From an uncultured Lachnospiraceae bacterium (lineage in GTDB: Bacteria > Bacillota > Clostridia > Lachnospirales > Lachnospiraceae), in contig CAMOVS010000043.1 of assembly GCA_946627575.1 (NCBI GenBank), positions 1-7,905 of the forward strand: a DNA stretch of 7,905 nt, in the 5' to 3' direction. The notes under the pieces are model-generated. The model did not search any database. It saw nothing but the letters and a program-made list of their open reading frames with translations, and was not told the origin of the DNA. Both the position numbers and the translations under genes were made by a program. Of this stretch, positions 1 to 5,601 are shown in pieces; positions within the stretch are counted from its first letter, which is position 1, and each line of letters opens with the position of its first letter.

Positions 1-111
1 AATGACCTACATGCGTCGCCTTTGGGAAACAGCCCGACAGATGATTTGCAGTCGATTATGATGTTAGAACTTATTAGTAGAGGAGCAGTTCATGAAGATT
101 CAGCCCAATAA
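1..111 (+). CDS. Possible C-terminal end of an unrecognised upstream gene (partial)
   Basis: Frame 1 is open from the window edge to a TAA at 109-111. It would encode a 36-residue tail ending ...ISRGAVHEDSAQ, overlapping the start of the amidase gene by 20 bases, which would fit tight operon packing. The stretch around LQSIMMLELI could be a short amphipathic helix. A competing reading is frame 2, which is also open from base 2 to a TGA at 59-61 and would leave a 30-base gap before the amidase. Neither peptide resembles a family I recognise, and the fragment is too short for codon use to decide. One of the two is probably the true end of an upstream gene. Confidence 0.35.
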   Translation, partial: NDLHASPLGNSPTDDLQSIMMLELISRGAVHEDSAQ

Positions 112-1273
112 ATATATGTTCCGTATTATCAGTTTCCTGATGCTGGCACTTCTTTGCTTAGCTGCCATTTGCCCGGAGCCGCTGATGGCGGCTGATCAGA
201 CCGACGGCAGCGGGGAAGGCCAGGAAGATATTGTTTTTCGTATCAGTATTGATCCCGGTCACGGAGGCGTGGATTCCGGAGCGGAAGCCAATGGTACTTC
301 GGAGAAGAAGCTGACTTTGAAGCTTGCCAGGATGCTTAAAGAAGAACTCCTTAAGTATGATAATGTTGCAGTCAAGCTTACCCGGGGTAAGGATAAGTTT
401 GTCAAGATTGAGAATCGGACCAAAAGGGCGCTGAATCAGGATGCGGATCTGATGATCAGTCTGCATTTCGATTCTTATGATCCCAGCTGTAAATATTCGG
501 ATGGCTGCAGTGCTATCGTACCTAAGAAAGCCAGCTATCGACCGGCTATATCCAAGGAAGGGATGAAGCTGGCCAGAAGCATTCTCCTTGAGCTATCCGA
601 GATCGGAATTCATAACCGGGGTCTGATCCGGAGATTGTCCGCTGAGGGAGAGACCTATCCCGACGGGTCTTTGGCAGATTATTACGGTATTATCCGGAGA
701 GGTGTTCTCAACGCTATGCCTTCTATTCTTGTTGAGCATGCCTTTATTGACAGCGACCATGACTTTACCCGCTTCCTGGAATCGGATGATAAGCTAAGGG
801 AGATGGCCAAGGCGGATGCCAGAGGAATCGCCCGCTACCTTCGGCTTAAAAATAAAAAGACCGGAAAAGTACTTAAGCCTTCCCAGGATAACGGCAAAAC
901 GCTGGTGTGCTATCCCAAACAGGGGTCTTATCTTTCTATTCGGGACAAGAGCTTTCTCCTTGAACAGAACCGGAATGCTCAGGGATATGATCCTGATAGC
1001 AATGTGGAAGAGGGGGAAGAGGTAAAGAAAGCTGCTGAGGACAATGCCAAAGCCGGATCTGAAGATGGAAATAGTGATCAGGATACATCGGCTAAGGCCG
1101 GTGAGCAGGATGTAAAGACAAAGACCATCTATACCACGGAAAGCCTGGCTGAACCGGATTCCAGGAAAAAGGGAGTCTATTGGATTGGGCTGCTCTCGCT
1201 GTTCCTTCTGGCTTATTTTGCCTGGGATATTCTGAAACACAGACGAGGATCGATCAGTGACGGGAGAGGCTAA
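92..1273 (+). CDS. N-acetylmuramoyl-L-alanine amidase (Amidase_3), secreted with C-terminal membrane anchor
   Basis: This is a zinc-dependent peptidoglycan amidase that cleaves the bond between N-acetylmuramic acid and the stem peptide's L-alanine, acting outside the membrane. Residues 9-33 form a hydrophobic signal peptide with a plausible cleavage site after LMA. The Amidase_3 fold spans about 48-252. Expected zinc ligands are H57 in DPGHGG, E71 in the SEKKL segment and H125 in SLHFDS; E215 in LVEHAFID is the likely catalytic glutamate. Residues about 253-355 are a hydrophilic, charged linker. Residues 361-380 are a transmembrane segment followed by a basic tail (KHRRG) and no LPXTG motif. 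CwlD-type amidases of this fold are shorter, about 230-250 residues, so the linker and anchor are additions. The start is supported by GAGGAG about 7 bases upstream of ATG. A spore-cortex or division role is possible but not shown. Confidence 0.9.
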   Translation: MKIQPNKYMFRIISFLMLALLCLAAICPEPLMAADQTDGSGEGQEDIVFRISIDPGHGGVDSGAEANGTSEKKLTLKLARMLKEELLKYDNVAVKLTRGKDKFVKIENRTKRALNQDADLMISLHFDSYDPSCKYSDGCSAIVPKKASYRPAISKEGMKLARSILLELSEIGIHNRGLIRRLSAEGETYPDGSLADYYGIIRRGVLNAMPSILVEHAFIDSDHDFTRFLESDDKLREMAKADARGIARYLRLKNKKTGKVLKPSQDNGKTLVCYPKQGSYLSIRDKSFLLEQNRNAQGYDPDSNVEEGEEVKKAAEDNAKAGSEDGNSDQDTSAKAGEQDVKTKTIYTTESLAEPDSRKKGVYWIGLLSLFLLAYFAWDILKHRRGSISDGRG

Positions 1274-1312
1274 ATGGTTATGATTATTCTGCCCCCAAAG
1301 GCCAATAACCAT
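1274..1312 (+). repeat. Inverted repeat just after the amidase stop codon
   Basis: An 8-base arm at 1274-1281 (ATGGTTAT) is perfectly complementary to 1305-1312 (ATAACCAT), with a 23-base loop. It begins at the base after the stop codon and ends about 10 bases before the purine-rich ribosome binding site of the signal peptidase gene. There is no T-run after it, so it is not an intrinsic terminator. It could be an mRNA processing or stability element between two co-transcribed genes, or chance. Confidence 0.3.
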
Positions 1313-1335
1313 CAAAGACAGGAGAAAGAAAAGAT

Positions 1336-1896
1336 ATGAAAAAAGTTCTTCATACTGTTTTATACATCCTGGGAGCGGTCCTTGCCGCTTATCTTATCAC
1401 GCATTTTGTGGGGATGAGGGCCGTTGTGGACGGTATATCTATGGAAGAGACACTCTATAACGGCGAGAACCTGATCGTCGATAAAGTCAGCTACCGTTTC
1501 CGTGACCCGGCCAGATTTGACATCGTCATATGTCCGGGTATTCCTGAGGAGGATGCTGATGGAAAAACCAGAAGACCTATTTATATCAAGAGGATTATAG
1601 GCCTTCCCGGGGAGACCATAGGGATGATCGGTGATGATAAGATCACGATTGACGGTCGTGTTCTGGAGGAGGATGTCTTTGGCGTCTACAAGAATAAAGA
1701 GGACTTTAAATCGTCAAACATGCTCGAGGCTGGTCCCTACCAATTAAAAGATGATGAATATTTTCTGATGGGAGACAACAGATATCATAGCAGAGACTCC
1801 AGAGACCCCCTGCTTGGCCCGGTGAAAAGGGAAGACCTGATCGGAAAGGTGTGGGTAAGGATCTGGCCCTTATCCCGCTTGGGAGGAGTGCGCTGA
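1336..1896 (+). CDS. lepB: Type I signal peptidase (S26 family)
   Basis: This membrane-bound serine/lysine protease removes signal peptides from exported proteins at the outer face of the cytoplasmic membrane. A single N-terminal transmembrane segment covers about residues 4-23, the usual Gram-positive SipS topology, and the 186-residue length is normal for that type. The catalytic serine is S35 in GISMEETL and the general-base lysine is K85 in YIKRIIGLPGE. The conserved GDNR..SRDSR box is at 146-156, followed by a GPV...LIGKVW segment. The serine box has Glu at position 38 where Pro is usual (SMxPTL), a mild deviation. An AGGAG-type site precedes the ATG by about 8 bases. It lies 62 bases after the amidase gene and 37 bases before the NUDIX gene, so all three are probably one transcript. 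The amidase signal peptide is a natural substrate, but physical linkage alone does not show this. Confidence 0.95.
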   Translation: MKKVLHTVLYILGAVLAAYLITHFVGMRAVVDGISMEETLYNGENLIVDKVSYRFRDPARFDIVICPGIPEEDADGKTRRPIYIKRIIGLPGETIGMIGDDKITIDGRVLEEDVFGVYKNKEDFKSSNMLEAGPYQLKDDEYFLMGDNRYHSRDSRDPLLGPVKREDLIGKVWVRIWPLSRLGGVR

Positions 1897-1933
1897 GAGA
1901 CCGGTTGGTCCTGCTTAAGGAGGAGATGGATCT

Positions 1934-3601
1934 ATGATTCAGGATATTTATCCTCATATATACCATAATGAATATATTCCGACTAAGCCAGGGGAGAAGG
2001 ATGGGGTATTCGTTTTTTACCAAGGCCGTGTCATGCTTGAGACCTTGGCGGATGAGGAGGGAGAATCAGACATTGAGAGGCTGGCCATACCTTCGGCTTC
2101 TCTTTTCGCGGAAGATGACCTCCAATACCTATTTAGGATTGACCGGACTTCCTACTTCCTATATATGGGCCATATGACAAGCGGCGGCATTGGAGATGAG
2201 GGCCATCTGCATCTGGAGGGCTTTGATTATTACAGCACCAGACTATTCAGGAAGCTGATGCCGAAAGACCTGTGTTTTGCCGGGATGACTGCCTGGCACC
2301 TTTTTACCTGGTACCGCGATCATCGCTTTTGCGGGCGGTGCGGGGCCAAGACGAGGCCCGGAAGCGGAGAACGTGTGTTGATTTGTCCGGCCTGCGGCAA
2401 CCAGATCTACCCGGTGATCGCCCCTGCTGTGATCGTAGCGGTCGTCTGCAGGAATCGAATATTGCTTACCAGATACCGGGACAGGCCTTATCGGGGAGTT
2501 GCTCTGATTGCCGGTTTTTGCGAGATCGGTGAGACCGTGGAGGAGACGGTTGCCCGGGAAGTGATGGAAGAGGCCGGCTTGCGGGTGAAAAACCTTCGCT
2601 ATTACAAAAGCCAGCCCTGGGGTTTTGCTGACAACCTTCTTATGGGTTACTATTGTGAACTGGAGGGAGATGAGACGGTTCACCTTGATGACCAGGAACT
2701 GGCTGTGGCCGAGTGGGTGTCCAGGGAAGAAATCGGTCAGGAGCAGGCAGACCTGTCCCTGACAGCCGATATGATTATGCACTTTAAAGAATATGGGGAG
2801 GATGTTCTCCTGTCGGAAGACCTCCTTCTTGCCACAGGAAGAAGAAGAGCTCTTTGGGATGACAGCAAAAGATCCGGATATTCTGATGGCCCACAAAACT
2901 CTGCTGATGGAAACGGTTTGGCCGATGCAGCGAAATCTGGGGCGAGAAATAATCCTGCCAGGGTTGGAAAACGAAGTGGCGGGGAAGACCTGCCGGCTCG
3001 TATCCGCCGCCTCTGGAGGCAGCATATCCCCGGACTGACCACCCGGAGAAAGGGGGAATCTGCCGTTTTGATCCCTCTGATAGAAAAAGGTGGGGAATAC
3101 CATATTCTATTTGAAAAGAGGGCTTGTGACCTGTCTGTGCAGCCGGGAGAGATCTGTTTCCCCGGAGGGGGCATGGAGGCAGGGGAATTCCCGGTAGATA
3201 CTGCGGTCAGAGAGACCGTGGAAGAATTGAAGATTGAAGAAGGCCAGATTGAGATCCTGGCAGCCCTGGATCCGATTATGGGTCCGTCGGGCGCCTCTGT
3301 GTGGCCTTTTGCCGCCCTTGTCCATGACTATGAGGGAACCTGGTCTTCCGACGAGGTGGATCATGTGTTTGCTCTGCCCTTTGAGAATCTGGCAGGGCAG
3401 GAGCCGGAACACTATGCTACCAGGCTGGACACCGTGCCCGGGAAAGACTTTCCCTATGAGCTGATCCCCGGAGGAAAGAATTACGGGTGGAGGGTGAAAC
3501 AGAATCCGGTATATTTTTACCGGGGTTGGCCGGAGACTATATGGGGGCTCACTGCCAAAATCCTGTATGAATTCTTAAGCGCCTGTAAAAACCGGGAATG
3601 A
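1934..3601 (+). CDS. Double-NUDIX protein: NudC-type NAD(H) pyrophosphatase fused to CoA-pyrophosphatase-like NUDIX domain
   Basis: The N-terminal half (residues 1 to about 290) is NudC-like and should hydrolyse NAD(H) to NMN(H) and AMP, possibly also removing NAD caps from RNA. It has a zinc-ribbon with C133, C136, C151 and C154. It also has a perfect NUDIX box from G194 to L216 (E200, R208-E209, E212-E213, G215) and a SQPWGF motif at 226-231 that matches the family SQPW signature. The C-terminal half (about 352-555) resembles NudL/UPF0035 CoA pyrophosphatases: VQPGEICFPGG at 402-412 and a second NUDIX box from G412 (E418, R426-E427, E430-E431), in which the usual final Gly is K433. Between them lies a hydrophilic linker (about 300-350). 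No ATG occurs in frame between residues 282 and 414, so the second domain has no obvious start of its own. The start is set by AAGGAGGAG at 1917-1925. Both activities belong to cytosolic cofactor turnover. Confidence 0.9.
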   Translation: MIQDIYPHIYHNEYIPTKPGEKDGVFVFYQGRVMLETLADEEGESDIERLAIPSASLFAEDDLQYLFRIDRTSYFLYMGHMTSGGIGDEGHLHLEGFDYYSTRLFRKLMPKDLCFAGMTAWHLFTWYRDHRFCGRCGAKTRPGSGERVLICPACGNQIYPVIAPAVIVAVVCRNRILLTRYRDRPYRGVALIAGFCEIGETVEETVAREVMEEAGLRVKNLRYYKSQPWGFADNLLMGYYCELEGDETVHLDDQELAVAEWVSREEIGQEQADLSLTADMIMHFKEYGEDVLLSEDLLLATGRRRALWDDSKRSGYSDGPQNSADGNGLADAAKSGARNNPARVGKRSGGEDLPARIRRLWRQHIPGLTTRRKGESAVLIPLIEKGGEYHILFEKRACDLSVQPGEICFPGGGMEAGEFPVDTAVRETVEELKIEEGQIEILAALDPIMGPSGASVWPFAALVHDYEGTWSSDEVDHVFALPFENLAGQEPEHYATRLDTVPGKDFPYELIPGGKNYGWRVKQNPVYFYRGWPETIWGLTAKILYEFLSACKNRE

Positions 3602-3610
3602 TCGGCAGAT

Positions 3611-3629
3611 AATATCTAAAGATATTTTT
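3611..3629 (+). terminator. Weak AT-rich terminator-like hairpin after the NUDIX gene
   Basis: Arms AATATC (3611-3616) and GATATT (3621-3626) form a 6-pair stem with a TAAA loop, and a T-run extends through 3629. The stem has only one G-C pair, so termination would be partial at best. It lies 10 bases after the double-NUDIX stop codon and separates that gene from the dehydrogenase gene. Confidence 0.35.
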
Positions 3630-3630
3630 G

Positions 3631-3660
3631 TTGTGATCAAGATGGTGAATGCAGTTAAAT
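3631..3660 (+). promoter_or_regulatory. Candidate weak promoter for the dehydrogenase gene
   Basis: TTGTGA at 3631-3636 matches 4 of 6 bases of the sigma-A -35 box, and TTAAAT at 3655-3660 matches 4 of 6 of the -10 box, with an 18-base spacer. Transcription would begin near 3667, just ahead of an AAAGGA ribosome binding site about 7 bases before the ATG at 3681. The match is modest and read-through from upstream is an equal possibility. Confidence 0.3.
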
Positions 3661-3680
3661 CTAAATAAAAGGAAACAGTT

Positions 3681-4640
3681 ATGAATGATTTTGAGATTCT
3701 GAAAAGAAAAGTGGCCATCATCGGCGCTGGTTTTGTAGGGTCTTCCATTGCCTATGCCCTGACCATCCGCCGCCTGGCCCGAGAGATTGTTTTGATCGAT
3801 ATCGATGAGAAGAAGTCGGAAGGAGAGGCCCTGGATATCCAGCATGGGATTCCCGACATGGGGATATCTTCCGTGAGAGCCGGAGGATACCAGGACTGCC
3901 GGGACTGTGATCTGATTATCATCACTGCCGGCAGGAATCGAAGACCCGGAGAGACCCGGCTTGACCTGATCGCCGGTAATTCAGCCATCCTGAAGAATGT
4001 GGTAGATCAGTTGAAGAAATACTATACCAGGGGCGTGATCATGATGGTCAGCAATCCGGTGGATGTTCTGGTATGGCAGTGTGCTCAGTGGATGGACCTG
4101 CCCAACGGAATGGTTTTCGGAACCGGATGTGTGCTGGATACCTCCAGACTTACCCGGCTGATTGCTGATTATACCCGGCTTAATACTGAGGTGGTAAAAA
4201 CGACCATCGTCGGGGAGCACGGGGATGCCCAGATTCCTATCTGGAGCCGAACAGCCATAGCCGGTGTGCCTATCAGCGAGTATTGTGAGAATGTAGGTCT
4301 TGCCTGGAATGAAGAAGTGCAGACAGAATTATCCCGGAAGGTTCGGACTATGGGCGCGGAGATTATTGCCGACAAGGGGAAGACCCATTACGGTATAGCT
4401 ACCTGTGTCTGCTACCTGGCTCAGGCTGTTCTCAATCAGAGACTTACCATAGCTCCGGTCTCTACAGTATTCCAGGGCGAGTATGGGATAGAACAGGTAT
4501 CTTTATCGGTTCCCTCTATTATCGGCGTCAACGGTGTGGAGAAACGGTTGGAAGAACGGTGGGCTGACTCGGAATTCCGCCAGTTCCGCATGGCGGCAGA
4601 GAAGATGGAAGCTGTTCTGGACAAGTCCGGCCTTAGATGA
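3681..4640 (+). CDS. ldh: L-lactate dehydrogenase family protein (LDH/MDH superfamily), with Arg at the substrate-specificity position
   Basis: This is a cytosolic NAD-dependent 2-hydroxyacid dehydrogenase, expected to reduce pyruvate to L-lactate and regenerate NAD+ during fermentation. The 319-residue length is normal for bacterial LDH. The Rossmann glycines are G15, G17 and G20. D40, at the end of beta-2, indicates NAD rather than NADP. The substrate-loop motif is GRNRRPGETRLDL (84-96), containing the catalytic-loop arginine R93. D153 and R156 correspond to classical Asp168 and Arg171, and H180 in IVGEHGD to His195. The odd feature is R87, which aligns with Gln102 of typical LDH; arginine there is the malate dehydrogenase determinant. 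The rest of the loop (PGETR) and the overall sequence are LDH-like, so an LDH subfamily, a malate dehydrogenase-like activity or broader 2-oxoacid specificity are all possible. It appears monocistronic, with its own strong terminator. Confidence 0.9.
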   Translation: MNDFEILKRKVAIIGAGFVGSSIAYALTIRRLAREIVLIDIDEKKSEGEALDIQHGIPDMGISSVRAGGYQDCRDCDLIIITAGRNRRPGETRLDLIAGNSAILKNVVDQLKKYYTRGVIMMVSNPVDVLVWQCAQWMDLPNGMVFGTGCVLDTSRLTRLIADYTRLNTEVVKTTIVGEHGDAQIPIWSRTAIAGVPISEYCENVGLAWNEEVQTELSRKVRTMGAEIIADKGKTHYGIATCVCYLAQAVLNQRLTIAPVSTVFQGEYGIEQVSLSVPSIIGVNGVEKRLEERWADSEFRQFRMAAEKMEAVLDKSGLR

Positions 4641-4661
4641 TGATCGATCTGTGAAATAAGA

Positions 4662-4729
4662 GGCGTCGCAGTAAGGCCCTCTCATTTAGCCAAAAATGAG
4701 AGGATCACAACTGCGGCGCCCCCTTTTTT
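4662..4729 (+). terminator. Strong nested-hairpin intrinsic terminator downstream of ldh
   Basis: An outer 11-pair stem joins 4662-4672 (GGCGTCGCAGT) to 4710-4720 (ACTGCGGCGCC), with a single G-U pair. Inside it, a 10-pair hairpin joins 4678-4687 (CCTCTCATTT) to 4694-4703 (AAATGAGAGG) with a 6-base loop. The internal loop between the stems is 5 and 6 bases. CCC and then six T (4724-4729) follow directly. It starts about 20 bases after the ldh stop codon. Confidence 0.9.
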
Positions 4730-4884
4730 ATGGAGTAATAATCTATTTTAACAAATATGAGAAAATATGTAAATGTAAAAATATGGCATTACAAGCACGC
4801 TGCAGTAAATAATTTCCTATCAAAAACAACAAATAATACCCATAAATGGTAAAAAACAACATTCAAAAACAGTAATAATTTTCC
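4730..4884. other. AT-rich non-coding stretch between ldh terminator and next promoter
   Basis: By hand count, 4741-4890 has 35 G or C in 150 bases (about 23%), far below the surrounding genes. It contains A-tracts and short recurrences such as AAAAACAAC (within 4821-4830 and 4851-4860) and TCAAAAAC. I see no open frame with a convincing ribosome binding site and no RNA gene. It ends at the promoter of the next gene, so curved AT-rich upstream (UP-element-like) DNA or a regulator-binding region is the simplest reading. Confidence 0.5.
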
Positions 4885-4890
4885 TATAAT
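4862..4890 (+). promoter_or_regulatory. Sigma-A-type promoter for the 134-residue protein gene
   Basis: A perfect -10 box TATAAT lies at 4885-4890, and TTCAAA at 4862-4867 matches 4 of 6 bases of the -35 box, with a 17-base spacer. Transcription would start near 4897, giving a leader of about 93 bases. The leader begins with a small hairpin (TCCGG at 4898-4902 pairing with CCGGA at 4909-4913). The AT-rich upstream DNA would favour activity. Confidence 0.6.
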
Positions 4891-4977
4891 TACAGCATCC
4901 GGTAGATTCCGGACAAAAGGAGCTATGGAGGAAGGAATCACAATCGAATCTGTTGTGTATGTTATTTAGAATGAGGC

Positions 4978-4992
4978 AGGGGAAGGATTTTG
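4978..4992 (+). promoter_or_regulatory. Ribosome binding site fixing a TTG start
   Basis: AGGGG at 4978-4982 lies 7 bases before TTG at 4990. An in-frame TGA at 4972-4974 excludes any start further upstream. The first ATG in the frame is at residue 71, which would lose half the protein, so TTG is the best start. Confidence 0.65.
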
Positions 4993-5394
4993 AGTAAAAG
5001 GAAGGCTGCGTATGTTATAGGAGATCAGAAGAAGTATTATCTTGATTATCATCTGGTCTATCATGATATCAATTCTGACAGGACGGGAGAGGGTTATTAT
5101 GGGATCGTGGTGGAGCAGTATCTCATAACAAGCCCGAAGACAGGGAAGAGGATTCCGGATCGGGTCTCGGACCGTATCATTCCTTATGCCGGAGTCTGTA
5201 TGACAAAGGAGAGATTCCGGCAGGGTATGGAGCCTTTGGATCGCTGTGAGATTGCAGGACTGTCTGAGGATAAGGAAGAAGCGGAAGCCTTTCTCAATAT
5301 GGTGGCGGATGAACAGGTGACCCCGGTTTCCCTCTGTGAGGTGTATGATGACTGGATGTCCGCATTTCATCCCAGATGGGATAGGGCTCGTTAA
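4990..5394 (+). CDS. Small uncharacterised protein, possibly DUF6514-like
   Basis: This is a 134-residue soluble protein with no signal peptide or membrane segment and no catalytic motif that I recognise. The N-terminal half is rich in Tyr and beta-prone (KYYLDYHLVYHD, GYYGIVVEQYLI), followed by a PKTGKRIPDRVSDRIIPYAG turn region. The C-terminal part alternates an acidic helix (EDKEEAEAFLNMVADE, 93-108) with VTPVSLCEVYDDW (110-122). That ending resembles the short clostridial DUF6514 proteins, which I recall as having a helix and then a 'TPVHL..V..D' motif. This link is from memory and weak. The gene has its own promoter, a TTG start and a leader of about 93 bases, so it is likely transcribed apart from ldh. 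No function can be inferred. Confidence 0.75.
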   Translation: MSKRKAAYVIGDQKKYYLDYHLVYHDINSDRTGEGYYGIVVEQYLITSPKTGKRIPDRVSDRIIPYAGVCMTKERFRQGMEPLDRCEIAGLSEDKEEAEAFLNMVADEQVTPVSLCEVYDDWMSAFHPRWDRAR

Positions 5395-5452
5395 AGGATG
5401 ATTTGTGATGATTTATGGGTGATGATGTGGTAAGATTAAGAATATGATTCTG

Positions 5453-5488
5453 ATCCATCGGGGATTCATGGTCTGAATCCTGATGGAT
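5453..5488 (+). other. Stem-loop with 14 base pairs in the gap before yigZ
   Basis: An outer stem ATCCATC (5453-5459) pairs with GATGGAT (5482-5488). An inner stem GGATTCA (5462-5468) pairs with TGAATCC (5474-5480) around a 5-base loop, separated by only a small 2x1 internal loop. The sequence after it is GGAAGGAGC, with no T-run, so it is not an ordinary intrinsic terminator. It may be a leader structure or an imperfect inverted repeat. Confidence 0.5.
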
Positions 5489-5542
5489 GGAAGGAGCCCG
5501 GATGGCAGGGGTATAAAAGACAGTAGCAATGAACAAAGGATG

Positions 5543-5594
5543 GCCCTGGGAATCGTTATAGGCAGCCGGTTTCTGACCGGATCCAGGGCGGAGG
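5543..5594 (+). promoter_or_regulatory. Nested stem-loop abutting the yigZ ribosome binding site
   Basis: GCCCTGG (5543-5549) pairs perfectly with CCAGGGC (5583-5589). Inside, CCGGT (5566-5570) pairs with ACCGG (5576-5580) around a 5-base loop, with 15 unpaired bases on the left side. The GGAGG ribosome binding site at 5590-5594 begins at the very next base, 7 bases before the ATG at 5602. A structure at this position could limit or present the binding site, but no known riboswitch is recognisable. Confidence 0.45.
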
Positions 5595-5601
5595 ATATCA
5601 C

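Noticed and set aside
2243..3174. Long minus-strand frames opposite the double-NUDIX gene (up to 286 codons)
   Set aside because: The opposite strand encodes clear NUDIX and zinc motifs; the antisense peptides show no domain features.
3628..3640. Possible Rex redox-repressor half-site (TTGTGATCAA) upstream of ldh
   Set aside because: Only one half resembles the consensus; the matching inverted half is absent.
4925..4969. 14-codon leader peptide (MEEGITIESVVYVI) upstream of the 134-residue gene
   Set aside because: The AGGAG lies only 2 bases from the ATG, too close for normal initiation, and the peptide has no regulatory codon run.
5512..5517. TATAAA as a -10 box for a yigZ promoter
   Set aside because: No acceptable -35 sequence lies 16-18 bases upstream (GGAAGG there).
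5529..5561. Ten-residue Trp-containing peptide (MNKGWPWESL) that could suggest an attenuator leader
   Set aside because: There is no ribosome binding site, no adjacent terminator with a T-run, and no tryptophan-related gene downstream.
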